Shown: positions 46,451 to 59,187, counted from the first letter of the stretch. The stretch: DNA of 64,000 nucleotides from Panicum virgatum (GCF_016808335.1 NC_053149.1:57961922-58025921), one strand, 5' to 3'. Numbers and translations: made by a program. The notes: a model not told the origin generated them from the letters alone.

Positions 46451-48609
46451 AATAATTCTACTTGAAGGTTGTTCTGTAGGGGCATTGCATCTCTTGCAGT
46501 GATTCCTCCATGGTGCTGGCAACTTCGGCATTTCCGGATGAAGTCTTTGGTGTCTTCGTACATGGTTGGCCAAAAGAATCCACTTTGCCAAATCTTGGCC
46601 TGAGTATGATATACACCATAGTGTCCCCCATATGGTGCCGCATGACATTTCTCAATGATTCTCATTCCTTCGGCTGTGGGTACACATCTCCTTAGCAAGC
46701 CATCAGCACAAACTCTGTAGAGGTACGGATCATCCCACAGGTGGCGTCTACTTTTGTAGACCAGCTTCTTCTTGTTTTCCCCTGGTGGTACATACCCTGC
46801 AACCATAAAATTCACAATATCTGCATACCAGGGTGTGATGTTCGTTACCTTCAAGAGCATGTCATCCCGGAGGAAGTCATTTATCGGTAGCTCCTGCATG
46901 TTAGTGAAATGCATACGCGACAAATGATCTGCAACAGAGTTTTCTACTCCCTTTTTATCTTTTATTTCAATATCAAATTCTTGGAGTAGAAGGATCCAAC
47001 GTATCAAGCGAGGTTTAGCATCTTTCTTAGTGAGCAAATATTTCAAAGTAGCATGATCAGTGTAAACAACAATCTTTGCTCCTACTAAGTAAGATCTAAA
47101 CTTGTCGATAGCGAAGACAATGGCAAGGAGCTCTTTTTCAGTGGTAGCATATTTTAGTTGAGCTCCTGTCAAAGTCTTGCTAGCATAAGCGATCGCGTGA
47201 TGCTTCTTATCCTTAGTTTGGCCGAGGACGGCCCCTACGGCGTAGTCACTAGCAGCACACATGATTTCAAAGGGGAGCGTCCAATCTAGGGGCTGGATGA
47301 TTGGCGCTGATATGAGTGCCTTCTTGAGAGTGTGAAAGGCGTCAAGGCACTCATCTGTAAAGTCAAAGGGTGAATCCTTAGCTAAGAGGCTCGTGAGGGG
47401 TCTAGCGATGTGAGAAAAGTCTTTGATGAAACGGCGGTAGAACCCAGCATGGCCTAGAAAGCTACGGATTCCCTTGACATTAACAGGAGGTGGGAGCTTT
47501 TCTATAACTTCAAACTTGGCTCGATCCACCTCTATCCCACGTTCAGAAACATGGTGCCCTAAGACAATGCTCTCGCGGACCATGAAATGGCACTTTTCCC
47601 AATTAAGCACCAAGTCTTTCTCCGCGCATCGTTGTAAGACCTTATCTAAATTCTCAAGACAATGATCAAAGGTTTTCCCATAGACGGTGAAGTCGTCCAT
47701 GAAAACTTCCATGATCTGCTCAATCATGTCTGAGAAAATAGACATCATGCACCTTTGGAACGAAGTGGGTGCATTACACAATCCGAACGACATCCTACGA
47801 TAGGCGTACATTCCATAAGGGCATGTGAACGTGGTCTTACTTTGGTCATCAGGGTGGATGGGGATTTGGTGATAACCAGAATACCCATCAAGGAAACAGA
47901 AGAAGGAATGGTTTGCAAGCCGCTCCAACATTTCATCAATGAAGGGCAGCGGGAAATGATCCTTCTTTGTAGCCTTGTTGAGTTTCCTATAATCTATGCA
48001 CATCCTCCACCCGGTGGGGAGACGTTGAGCGATCAACTCATTCTTCTCATTAGGAACAACCGTCAACCCTCCCTTCTTAGGCACAACCTGAACGGGGCTA
48101 ACCCACTCGCTATACGTCACGTGGTAGATAACCCCGGCATGTAGGAGTTTCAGGACCTCCTTCTTAACGACTTCTCTCATCGCATTGTTCAACCTCCTTT
48201 GAGGTTCCCTAGAAGGTGTGAAAGCTGGATCCAAGGGGATGCGATGGGTACAAAGAGTTGGGCTAATTCCCTTTAGATCTTCGAGGGAATATCCCAGAAC
48301 GGTTCTATGTTTCTCTAGGATGGTGATTAGTCTTGCAGATTCCTTTTCTGAAAGTTTGTCACTAATGATTACGGGAGACTGAGGATCACCGTGGAGGAAG
48401 GCGTAACGGAGGCCTGCGGGTAAAGGTTTCAACTCGATCGGAGGTCTAGGGGGAGACTCGAACTCGGATATGTCTACGGGTTCATTGGGATCATCAACCT
48501 CCTCGATGAATTTTTCAGCATCTTTTTCAAGGAGGGATTCTGGTGAGTCAAAAGGGAGAATTCCCGTCACCTCCATGATCGTTTCAGAGTCAATGGAAGG
48601 TTCGGCCAA
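46432..48609 (-). pseudogene. Reverse transcriptase-RNase H part of D polyprotein
   Basis: 725-aa open frame. RT palm motifs: [31 protein letters not shown] and the catalytic VFMDDF. RNase H follows ([32 protein letters not shown]), then the integrase zinc-binding region ([14 protein letters not shown]). Sequence style is that of the Athila lineage. The upstream frame (48676-50094) is in the same phase and separated only by one TAA at 48678-48676, so gag and pol were originally one ORF. Confidence 0.93.
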
Positions 48610-48675
48610 AGAGTTTGCGGCTCTGGAGATTTGGACCGAAAAGGTTTCCTTCCCAAGACGGACATCAAGTTTACC

Positions 48676-50094
48676 TTAAGTCGGGGCATCCATAAGCAAT
48701 TGCTCAATGGGGTGCTCGATCATGAGATCGAAGTCTTGGACATCGAAAACATGAAAATCAAGGATCACATCGACATTTTCATGCTTGACAGTCACATTCT
48801 GTAAAATCCCAATTCCTTCTAGAATTTTTCTAGAGGAAGTCTGGAAGGTTTTGTCGGTTTGTACCAACGGCTCATCTCCCAAGAGTTGAAAAGCACATTC
48901 GCTAGAGATGATGTTGGCTCCGATAGTGGGACTGTAGAGGATGTCTACCGAGGTTCCTGTTATCGTACAAGGAATGGTTGACGGAGGGCAGTTGATCCGG
49001 AGAACTTCTGGCGACAGCTCCGTCTCTCTTGACCATTTGCCGGCCATGATGGCCGTTACCTTCTTGACGTTTTCCCTAAGAAATGTGGCTTCTATAGGAT
49101 CTGTGGATGGGATGGGAACCGGTGGCTTCCTCGTGTAGAGATAGTTCGAGGTGTTTCTGAAATCTTCAAAAAGATCATCCTTCAACTCGAAAGGGAGCTC
49201 TGAAGGTTGAATTTCTTCTTCCTCCGGAGCTTGTGGTTCAGAAGAGGGTTCTAGAGCTGAATCTTGGGTTGTGGGAGGTGAAAGATTTGATTCGGCTGCT
49301 AGAATGTCCTCATGGCTTGACGTATGCTCTTCTTGGGAGGATCCGGTGTTAGCAATAAAGGAGGTATTTTCTGTGATACGATCTAGGATTTCCCTTCCTT
49401 CGGATGGAGTTTTATGGGAAAAGGATCCTCCAGTGGCAATGTCAAGGTAAAGGGCGGATTCCGTATCGAGCCCGATGTAAAAATATTGAAGCAACACATG
49501 ATCGGATATCGATAGGTTCGGGCCAGATATTACAAGGAGTGAAAACCTGGCCCAGGCCGTACCTATGGATTCCTTCTCATTCTGCTGAAAGCAGAGTATA
49601 TCCCTTCTTAAAGCGACGATACGGGACTGGGGGAAAAATGAAAGACAAAACTTGTCTCTCAGTTCATCCCAGCTTCCGTTCATGCTTCCTACGGTATGTG
49701 TGTACCATTGTTTCACCCTCTCAACAAGAGAAAAGGGAAACAACTTCCACTTGAGAATGTCATGTGACATGCCTGCGATGGCGCGACATGAACACACTTG
49801 CTCAAACTCCCGCAGATGATGGTAAGGGTTTTCACTATCTAACCCGGAGAAGGATAGTTTCTGAATCATAGCGATAAGGTCGGGGCGGAGCTCATAGCTA
49901 GATGCAAGAATTGGGTGCTCAGATTGCGGAGCCTCTAGGAGCTTGCCCTTAGGAGCAGAGAAGCTTAGGATAGATGGCTGCTCCATGATATCGGGGATGA
50001 GGATAGAAGATAAGGAAAAACAAAAGAAAAGAGTTTTTTTGTTTTGAAAAGATAAGATACGAGGACCAACTAGGTTCGAAGAGAGATACAGCAA
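48676..50094 (-). pseudogene. gag-protease part of D polyprotein
   Basis: 472 codons; the real start is probably the ATG of MEQPSILSF, some 35 codons in. The gag domain has NPYHHLREFEQVC, WDELRDKFCLSFFP and the acidic linker typical of Athila-like gag. The C-terminal part resembles the family's protease region but shows no clear D-S/T-G. It ends at an in-frame TAA after LLMDAP, beyond which the frame stays open. Confidence 0.85.
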
Positions 50095-50097
50095 CCG

Positions 50098-50116
50098 TTC
50101 CCCGGCAACGGTGCCA
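50098..50116 (-). promoter_or_regulatory. Primer-binding site of element D
   Basis: On the minus strand TGGCACCGTTGCCGGGGAA, close to the Asp-tRNA complement used by Athila and Tat elements, 7 nt after the 5' LTR. Confidence 0.85.
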
Positions 50117-50123
50117 GAAAGCT

Positions 50124-51065
50124 TGTTGGGTATTTTAACGACTACGAATAAATCCGCAAGCGCACGGATACCGTTGTAGCTTTCACCCGTGAGTATTCAA
50201 GGGTTATCGTATCCTCAGGGAACGTGTGTGTACTAACTTCTACAGAGTCGGTCCAAGGACACACCAAGATAAGTGGCGAGGATAGAGAGGATTCCTGAGG
50301 TAGTACTAAAGATGAGTTAAGGTCGATCTCTCGGGCTAGATACTCGCTTTGGGCACCGGCTTACCCCTGAAATGGTCAGGAGACTCCGGCCAATGACTCT
50401 ACGCTATATCCAAGCATGGAGGGCTACTAAGGACCAACAGGGCTGTCATCACCTGTGGACTACCTCACAGACCGTGGGATATAAGGCAAACGAAGGTAAC
50501 CCTTAGCCTAGACACCACATCTAAACCACTGATTACTACCATAGTCTAACTATGTTTGGTACCCCGTAGCAAACTACGGCACTCTGTACAAATACAGAGC
50601 GACGAACCCGCGAGTAAGAGAACTAATCTCACTCAAAGATAAGTACTATGCAAGAACAGAGAATCACAAATACTAACTTACTTTACTAGAAAGAAGCCGA
50701 TATCCATAGAGGTACAGCTTGGAGAAGAACACCGACAGGCCCAACGCTTCCCCGAACTACTCCTCACTCTCCTCCTTTATTCTAGCACTAGTGAACTAGC
50801 GCGTCGCCTTTACAATGTGGCACTACTCCTACTCTTGAATGGTGTGTCTTTTGGATGTGTAACGCAGAACAGGTTCCTCTGTGCGTTTCTTCTGCGTTCA
50901 TTTGTGTTTTTCCTTGTAATCCACTTGTGGGTGTCTGCAAGTCACAATTCACCAAAACTCGTGGAATTGATTAGCTATAAGCCCTACAACTAAGTTTGGT
51001 GAATGGAAAGCTATGAAATGTTGCAGAAGTTGACGGTCTAATTCTGCAGTTAAGGACCGTCAACA
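50124..51065 (-). repeat. 5' LTR of element D
   Basis: 942 bp, matching 43157-44098. Confidence 0.9.
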
Positions 51066-51176
51066 GTCGCGCAATCGCGACCGAGCGAAGTCGCATCAGG
51101 CCGAACAACCTAAGACTCCAAAGGACATGAACACGGTCTCCGGTGACAAAGGCGGACAAGGAGGGGCGCGGTAGCA
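51066..51176 (+). pseudogene. C-terminal end of C gag and polypurine tract
   Basis: Continuation of the C gag frame, basic and Gln/Lys-rich, to TAG at 51172. The stretch acaaggaggggcg just before the LTR is the polypurine tract and overlaps the ORF end. Confidence 0.7.
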
Positions 51177-51740
51177 TGCTGTGCTACGTCACCGTCACGG
51201 GGTGATGCATAGGTTACTGAAGACTTCCGACAGATCCCGCGGGGAGGGCACCTGCCACTCCTCCTCCTCGATGTTACCAACGTATGTGTTCGGGAAGCCA
51301 CCTTCGCCGAAGATAGCCGGCTGCCGGTGGAGTCGGACCTCCCTTCGGTGGAGTCGGATAAAGCTGTCGAAGGCTCCAGCGACAAAGGGGCGCGAAACGA
51401 AGCAGGCCCACTGTCAGGAAATTGTATGGAGTGTTGAGTCCAGCTGTAATCCACTACACATTGTCGGTTTTGTAACATTACTAGATTACCCCTGGAATAT
51501 TCTTAGATGCTGGCAGTTAAGAGGCATTTAGGGGCTTTTAGGTCAATAAGTAGGTGAGCCGTTGGGCTATAAATATCCCCTGTAACTATGTGATGGGACA
51601 TTGAATACAAAGCAGTTATGCCAGTGTGTTAATTTTCATGCTGTTACATTGGTTGACACTTGTTTCTCGAGGCTTCGCCCTCGTCGAACCGGGCTGTTGC
51701 GATATGATCTCTTCGCCCCGAAGGATATTTTTCACCAACA
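51177..51740 (+). repeat. Right LTR of element C
   Basis: 564 bp, without the hAT element and the 150-bp block present in the left LTR. Confidence 0.8.
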
Positions 51741-54013
51741 GTATGTTTCGACATTGTGGGACCGAGAGTCTCGTAGTTTGATGTGCATGGCCCGTCGGAA
51801 CACCGAGCCAGCATTCTTGAGCCCGAAGGGCATATGGACGAAACTCTGCCCCTTTGGGGCTCGGCACCGGGTCTTTCCTCGAACCGACCGCGCACCGTAG
51901 TGCACGGTGAGGCTGTGCTCGATCACCTTCTCGGGAACCCTGGGGAACGGCGGGTCCCATGCGAACCCGTTGACTTTCTCCAGGAGGAAGGTGAAGAGTG
52001 CACCTCCCTATTTGTCCCCCGGCTCTACCCCTGCCGAGGCGGTTTTTTCGATGAGGGTAGAGTTGTCGGGAGATAGGCACTGCTTCGTCAATGGAGGTGC
52101 AGACAACTTGGGGTGCTCCACGTCGTCGGAGGACGCGGTCACCACCGCCTCGTAAAGCCGCTCGGCGCAGTGGACCGAGCCTTTTACGTCGGCCTTGATG
52201 GAGATGGCCCCGGCCGGGCCGGGGAGCTTGAGGGTGTTGTAGGCGTAGTGGACCGCTGCCATGAACTTGGCAAGCGCTGGGCGCCTAAGTATGGTGTTGT
52301 AGGGGAGGTCAAAGTGTGCCACGTCAAATGTGACATTTTCCGTGCGGAAGATGTCCCTTCTGCCGAACGTGACAGGCAGCTCGACCTGCCCCAGCGGGGT
52401 GGTCTTCCCATCAGTCACGCCACTGAAAGCGGCAGAGGGGGTGAGCTTGCGCTCCCCAATCTGCATCCTGTGGAAAACTTCTGGCGATAGCAGGTTGAGG
52501 CCTGCTCCGCCGTCCACCAGGGTCCTCCCGACCCCGATGTTGTAGATGGTGGGCGTCACGACGACCGGGAGGAGGCCCACGCCCATCGTGTTAGAGGGGT
52601 GGTCGCTCCGGTCGAAGGTGATGGGAGTGCTCGACCACTTGAGAGGTTGGGAGCCCCCAGGCATTGGGGACGCCGCGTAAACCTCCCTCCAGAGGAGCTT
52701 GGCCCTCCTCCGGGACAGTGGTGCACTCGCCCCGCCGAAGATGGTGGTGACCGCGTGCTGTGGCTCCTGGATGCCCAAACCAGCACCGCCTGTGCCAGCT
52801 CGGTCATGGTCCTCTTGATCATCGCAATCGTCGGGCCGACGATCATCACGGCCCCGCTGGTGCCAGGCCGCGAGGTCCTTGATGAGTCGGCACTCGGTGA
52901 GGTCGTGCCGATTGGTGGAGTGGAGCTCGCACCATTTGTCGCCGTCCCGACGGGGAGGAGCAGGCTTCCTGTCGCCACCCGCGGGGTTTCCTCTAGGCGG
53001 CTGGCTTGGGCGCCCCTCCGAGGCCAGGATGGCGGCAGCCTTCCGCTTGTTCCCCTTGGCGCCGGGTTCCGGGTCAGGTGAATGACCTAGAGAAGTTGGT
53101 GATGAACTGCTCGCATAACTCCTCCCCCCTTTAGGACCCGACGGAACCCAGCGGGAGGTTCATCAGCCACGAGCGAGCAGTGCCCCGGAGGGCGACATGG
53201 AAGTAGTTTGCCATGACCTGAGGGCCTCCCCCAGCTGCCTGGATGGCGGTGGTGTAGATCTGGAGGAATTCCTCTGGGTCGATGGTTCCGTCGTACTTCT
53301 TGGGCAGGTCCGGTCGGAACTTGGTGGGCTAGTTGACCCGCCTCAAGTTCGCCTTGAATGTCCGGCAGCCGGCCCCGTACGGGCCGGTGTCGTTGTCGGA
53401 GGCGGTGTCGTTGCTCGTGGGTACGCCTGATGATGTGTGCTCGTCGGGGTTTGGCACCGCCTCTCCCTCGCTCTTTCCAGAGCGATGCGGGCATCCTCGC
53501 TGGCTCACACCGCGTTGAGGTGAGAGCGAAGATCAGGGGTTCCCCCGGCGCAGGTAGCCGATCGTTGGGGCTGCGCCATGTGTCCCCCATGAGTGGCGCT
53601 AGAGCTTTGCGCCTTGGGGCCTGGTGCAGCCTTCCGCACCAGGCTGGCCAGCTCGTCGAGCCATTCCCCCTCAGGGATGCCTGCTCCCGCCCTCAGCAGA
53701 GGGTGGCGAAGCAAAAAACGCGCTGCGGTGAGCGCTTCCCTAGGGGGAATGCTTCCGCGGCTGAGGCGGCTACGAGCCAAGGATCGGCCCCGTGCCTCTG
53801 CACGGAAATGGGTGATGCGGGCGTTGCTGATGTCGTCCCACCGGACTCGGCCGCGGGGGCGTCGAGCCGCGGCGGCACAGTAACGTGCGATACCGCCCGA
53901 CGGATGGGCGTGATCGTGGTCGAAGAGCCCTCAGCTCCCAGACGAGGAGGAGCGCTGGAGAGCCTGTGTTTGTTGCCGCTCTCACCGTCAGAACGGTCAG
54001 AGTGATTCGCCAT
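51741..54013 (-). pseudogene. gag, protease and start of RT of element A
   Basis: Minus-strand relics in several frames. gag starts at 54013 (MANHSDRSDGESG). The conserved gag domain is at about 53330-53095 (KKYDGTIDPEEFLQIY; SWLMNLPLGSVG, followed by a stop). Protease lies at 52778-52008 with LVDGGAGLNLLSPEVF, the D-G-G form usual in Tat elements. A small RT piece (MPFGLKNAGSVF, ending NVETY) lies at 51836-51741, cut by the junction with C just before the YVDD position. Stops and frameshifts make it non-functional. Confidence 0.8.
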
Positions 54014-54083
54014 GGATCTCTACGAGGTGGAGCTTCGTGGAAAGGAAATCTTACGCACGATACCCCCTACCTTACGCGCCAGC

Positions 54084-55177
54084 TGACGGTGTAAGATTAT
54101 CGCTAGTAGGGATTACTGGTAACCCCCGTTTAGAGATTTGGTCAGGGGTATACACTGCGCAAGGATCTCCCCTAAGGAAGCGAGTTTGAGATGGTGGATT
54201 TAGATAGGTTCAGGCCGCCCGGAGGCGTAATACCCTACGTCCTGTGTGTGTAGATTGGCTCTTAGATGATCCCGAGTTGGAAAGTCCAAGCCTGAAACTA
54301 GTGAGCTAGTTAGGTCCCGAAAAGATAGGTCCCCTTACATGTCCTGGGATCTTTCTATTTATAGACTACATCTACCTTCTCTGTTGCTCTCTAACTAATG
54401 TGAACACGCCCTTTGCATGGTGACTGCCGCCTTTCAGTCTGCCCTGCCCTTTTTAGGCGGGCAGGCGTCTTGTCGGGCCTGCTGTAGCAGCTACCTGGGG
54501 CCCCACCGGCGTCAGAGCCGTCCGGGGTCACCCCGGGAGGCCCCGGGGTGGCCGTTGTCACTGGCCGATGGGCCTTCATCCCGGGGTGCCCCGGGGTAGT
54601 CCGCTTGATCCGAGCACCCCGAGGCATCCTCGGGGGGCCCGGGGTGGCGAGAGTGTGGCCACGTGGTGGCCTCCGAGGTTGTCCGGTGGACCCTCCTGGT
54701 CCGGGGTGACCTGGTCAACCCCGGGGGCTCGCCTGGGGTGGCTCCGACTCTTACCGCGGTGGGGGCGCGGTAAACAGAGGTGGGTCCCAACCACCGTCCA
54801 TCTTCAAGTCGATGGGATGGGCAGCACAGAGATAAGTTGTCCGCCGCCTATCGCCTTATCTTCTGAGCGCTCGGCACCCTTGTAATCATGATGCTCACGG
54901 GCTAGCCGCGCACCCCTTGGGTTCTGCATAGAGTCCGGCGGTGAGGCGTCGTAAAGATATTTTTACCAAGCGGGTGTCTTCGAGGGGAAGGAAATCTCCC
55001 CCGGGTCTCGCGCACCGGGCTAGGCCCGGCCCGCTTTCGGTGGGTGCCCACACCCTGCGTGTGGACATTCGTGGTGGGGCCCATGACTTTGCCGGCTGAC
55101 GCGGCAGGCAGGCCCCGTCCTCCTTAATCGCGCATGAGTCCAGGTTTATGGGGACCCCTATTCCCATTACGCTGACA
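54084..55177 (-). repeat. 5' LTR of element A
   Basis: 1094 bp, matching 24137-25270. Followed on the minus strand by GCTGGCGCGTAAGG, a candidate primer-binding site that I could not match to a tRNA. Confidence 0.85.
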
Positions 55178-58100
55178 TGCTGACAGGATCGTTTTGCATT
55201 GGAGTATCAGATATTACACACAGACGTTCCATATAGATCATAAAACAAGATAAGAGTTATAACATAACAAGCACAAGCCTTAATGCATGCTAGAACTATA
55301 GAGTTTCAAACACGTAGATCCTACGGTCGTAGGGTTGGTTAACATGCAGGCCTTGTTTCACATGAGTTTATAAAAGCATCTGGAGGTGTATGGACTCAAC
55401 ATACACTCCGGGTCTTGAGGTCTTGAAATCTTGACTTTCGGACTCCTCCTGTAGCAGCTGAACACAAAAAAGCACAAACACTGAGTACAAAAGGTACTCA
55501 GTAAGACTGACCCGACTAACCAGTATAAATATATAGGTTTCAAGGATATGCAAAGGCTTGTTGAGTGGACGGGTTTATTTGGTGGAAACATTTGGACTTA
55601 CTAAATACTAACTTTTATTCAAACAGATCCAATTACTAATTAAAGAGAAAGATAAACTTTAGTTATCACATTCATCAAGATACTTCTAGGTTCAGCAAAC
55701 CATATCTTTTATCAAGGTTGCATCATACTTACTTTACGATGTTTAAGCGAGATCAAGCGGTATTCATAACCGAGAAGTGTGGCGATTCGAATCGATTATA
55801 CACCTTGTAGGGGATCCCTGATCACACGTCACGTACGCGTTCCCGGGGTGGACCGTACGTGGCAACCTTTGGCAAGGAAGAACTAGACCTTGAACCGAGC
55901 TTACCCAGACCCGGGTTCGCACCCCCGTGAAGGACCCCTCGTCAGGCCTCATCTCAACACGGGTTTCAGGCTACGTCCCCGCCAACTTCCCACTTCGAGT
56001 GGGGTAATACTCGATTCAAGAATCTAGGTCAACCAAGTTACATCGGCTTACCGGTCCCATTCAGCCGGCATGCGAATCAGTATGTTCAATACTTGATCAT
56101 GGTTAAACATGCCATAATTCCTTATTTCTTTCTTTGGAAGTGAGGACAGAATCAGAACTACAGAATCAGAACTCCTCTTCTGTTCTGCACTCAACGACCA
56201 CCATACCTGTCTTGTATTTCCTTGATTGAATGGAGTGAACCTTTTGCTAGTATCTTTTACTATTATTGCTTTTAAAGTAGGACACTTTTAGACACTTGGT
56301 TTAATCTAAACTAGTTGAAAAGGTGGCATACGTGTCCTTAAGTCAAGGAAGTTAAACATGCATAACATGGGTATTCAAACAACTCCTAGACTTAAGCATT
56401 CAGATGCAATACATAAGATAATAACATAAGTTAAAAAAATTAGTAGGCGTAGATGCTCCGGTGCTTGCCTTGGTCGGATTCGGAAGGTGAAGCTTCAACT
56501 TGAAGTTCTTGCACAAGCTTTATCCTGATTAACTTTCTTTCTCCTCTTTTGAAGCCTCGGGCAACGACTTGACGAACTCGGCTCGGACGACCTCGATCGA
56601 ATTTTGATCGTGATGATATGCAGTGTCTGTGCATGAATGCAAGCCATTTGGAAGAATGGAAATACAACTTTACACCCCTATAAAGTTGTAATTCAACACC
56701 TAACACACACTTAAAAACTCTTACCACAATTTAATCCTAATTAATTAAGCCTAAGCAAAATTTTAACAATTATTTAAGGTTAACTTGAATTATTCTATAC
56801 TAAGAAAATCCTAATTACCTATTTATTATTATTCCTAATTATTTCTAACAAAATTTATTTCATAATTTTTGGATACGAAAACAATTTTTAGCACTAAAAA
56901 CAAAATTAAAACTATCATTTGCACGAAACCCCCTTCTTTAATTTTTTATTTCCCTCAACCAGCCCCCTCTCTTATTCACTTAGCCCCCCTCCACTCTTCT
57001 TTTCTTCTTCAATCGGGTCCCTGCTTCCTCTGTTTCTTGGCCAGGCGCACGGCAGGGGGCAGCTGCCCCGGCGACCTGCCGGCAGCGGCCTGGCCGGAGG
57101 CCGGAGGCGCGCTCAGGCACGCGCCCCTAGCCCTCCTATAACTTGCGCCCCCGAGCCCCCAGTAACCCCCTCTTCTTCTTGCCTGCAGCCGCCCGCCATG
57201 GCCGGCACCGAGCTTGAGCTCGGGCGCCGGCGGCCGGCCACACCCGGCCTTCCCCGGCCCAATTCCCGGGCCTAGGAGCATTACCTCTATGCCTTGAAGC
57301 TATCCCTGTCCTCAATAGGGCCCCAAGATGGCCGTAGCACAGGGCTCCACGGCAACCCCGGCGGCCGCGTCCGCCCACGGCGTCGCGCGCGCGTTCCGGC
57401 CGCCCGCGACCACGAAACGGCCAGAACGCGATTGCTACACGATCCACGACCACTAAAATACCTCCTGGACAACCCAAAAACGACCCAAAACGCCGGCAAC
57501 ATAGAGCTCACCGGCGACCCGACCTCTCAGCTCGACGGCGGACAGACGGGAACGGCGACGGCGCTGCAGCGGCGGTGGTTGGCGGAAGGGGCTAAAAACC
57601 ACTCAAATCGGTCAAGGGAGGGCTGATGGTGCTGTGGTGACGAGGAATTGAACCAAGAACGAACGTGGACGACGAATTTTAGTGAAGATTAGAGAGCTCG
57701 AGTTGGGGGAAAAAGTGAGCGGGAGGAAGTATTTATTCAAATTCTTACCACCTTCCGGTCCTCCACCTCATGCTTGCATGCTAGCTGCTGGGACATTCCT
57801 TAACATTTTTCTCCATATGCATTCTCCTTGGTTCAGCCTTAATCACACACAAAATCAGCCCTGAGCATCACTGAATATATCAATTTCAGACTAAACTCTT
57901 CTGAACCTGATTCTTGTAGTGCACATATCTCCAAAACTTTCCACTGTAAATTGAAATCTCCCAAAACAAAAGTTGTATCCCTAACATTAGGCTACATTTT
58001 TACTTTAAGGAAACTCCTCAAGTTCGGCTTCTAAGATAGTCAAAATTTGCTCTAAACATGGCTGGTTCAAACGAGCTTCAGAAATTCTGTAAACTTATTC

Positions 58101-58799
58101 CATTTACCAGTTTTTGCATTCCAATTTAAATGGATTTCTGCCATTTTAAATATAAAAAATAGTACCAATGTGAATCCTGAACATCCCAATTTGAATTTTA
58201 GTACTTTTTGAACTAAGTTGCTACATAAAATATCATTTTATTCACTCCTAAACTCAGCCAGTTATCACTGTCTTTCAGCAATTCAGACTTAGCCAATTTC
58301 AGCTAGCACTTGAATTCAGAAACAGCCCAACATTGCAACTTGGAGCTTTAATTAAAAATATGATTCTTCAGATTTTCTAGTGAACTACTTGACTAAAATA
58401 ATCCTTGGTACTCCAATTTTATTTTCATTCTACCACATCTCAAAGTTTGCATATAGATTTATTCAGAAAGTGGATCCAAACTTAGTTAATCACTGCTGTT
58501 TTCAGACTTCAAATTTTCAGACCACAAACATCACACTCCAATTTCTCCTCTTTTGTCTTTTCTTTTGAGGCACTTACAACTTGGATTCGATTCCAAAGTT
58601 GCTTCCACTAACTTATAAATACTTCAAAATTTCCATCAAATATTTTTATTGAATTTTCCAACTTTCAGAACCTTAAACATTGACTTGGTCAACTTTGATC
58701 CCAAAAACGACATTTAGCTCATAATGACTCATTCATCGTCAAATACCTTACTTAACAACATAATGGCCATCATGAGACATTAAACACCCTGGTGTTACA
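55178..58799 (-). mobile_element. Solo LTR E, main part
   Basis: On the minus strand it begins TGTAACACCAGGGTG at 58799. GC-rich in one section (57000-57560), AT-rich elsewhere, like other Tekay LTRs. GAGCT follows at 58800-58804, identical to the bases before the other part at 23983. No internal region or primer-binding site, so it is a solo LTR, cut by A. Confidence 0.8.
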
Positions 58800-58804
58800 G
58801 AGCT

Positions 58805-59187
58805 GCTGCTTCACGCGATCGCCGACGACGCTCCACCCCCCGCCGCTCGCCGCAGCACCATGGAGCTCGACCTCCGCCGCCCCCGATGCTCGCGGCCCGC
58901 GCCGCGCGCGCCGTCCCGCACGCCGCCGCTCGCCCGTGCCGCGCGCGTCATACCGCGCGCCACGGCCGCCGGTCCGCCCCGCAGCGGCCGGCACTCGAAG
59001 GGGAGCCGCCGCAGCCGGCCGAGGAGAGGGAGGAGGGGGCTCAGGCTTGGCGAGGAGGGAGGGAGGACTGTCGCCGAGAGGGACGGAGGACGGCCAAGCT
59101 AGCTGTTGATCCAGTAGCCCAAATTAGAGTTTGCATGATTTGCACGGAAAGATTGGTTTGCATCTGATATGTTCCCGCTAAGCATCC
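58805..59187. other. GC-rich host spacer between the GST copies
   Basis: Continues the pre-insertion sequence that ends at 23982. Very GC-rich to about 59100. An 80-codon open frame starting MELDLRRP is probably compositional; no known domain. Confidence 0.4.

Larger units (their letters stand above)
43157..51065 (-). mobile_element. Element D: Ty3/Gypsy, Athila-type, nearly complete
   Basis: LTRs 43157-44098 and 50124-51065, both 942 bp, TG...CA ends. Flanks GTCGT and GTCGC give a 5-bp duplication with one mismatch. The interior runs on the minus strand: Asp-tRNA type primer-binding site, gag, RT-RNase H, integrase. The LTRs differ at 15 or more sites in the first 380 bp, so D is older than B. 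Two coding lesions are visible (one in-frame stop, one 1-nt insertion). Confidence 0.93.
40344..51740 (+). mobile_element. Element C: gag-only LTR retrotransposon (TR-GAG type)
   Basis: LTRs at about 40344-41952 (enlarged by a hAT insertion and about 150 extra bases) and 51177-51740 (564 bp), ending TTTCACCAACA. After removal of element D the interior holds one gag ORF and nothing else. Its right end abuts the reverse transcriptase of A, cut after NVETY. Its left end abuts spacer of A, so the two flanks are not neighbours in an intact A. The left boundary is approximate. Confidence 0.75.
24137..55177 (-). mobile_element. Element A: Ty3/Gypsy, Tat-like, defective, with nested insertions
   Basis: Minus-strand LTR retrotransposon: 5' LTR 55177-54084, gag from 54013, protease about 52778-52008, start of reverse transcriptase to 51741, then a long spacer with an antisense ORF (25559-28272) and 3' LTR 25270-24137. 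LTRs begin TGTCAGCG (5') and TATCGGTG (3'). They differ by many substitutions and several indels, so this is an old insertion. RNase H and integrase are missing. Elements B and C lie inside it. It split solo LTR E; flanks (ATGCGT / TGCTG) give only a poor target duplication. Confidence 0.8.

Noticed and set aside
55177..55185. Clean target duplication for element A
   Set aside because: Left flank ATGCGT and right flank TGCTGA agree in only three positions; boundary claimed from LTR ends only.
58860..59102. 80-codon Arg-rich frame
   Set aside because: Compositional; no start context or domain support.
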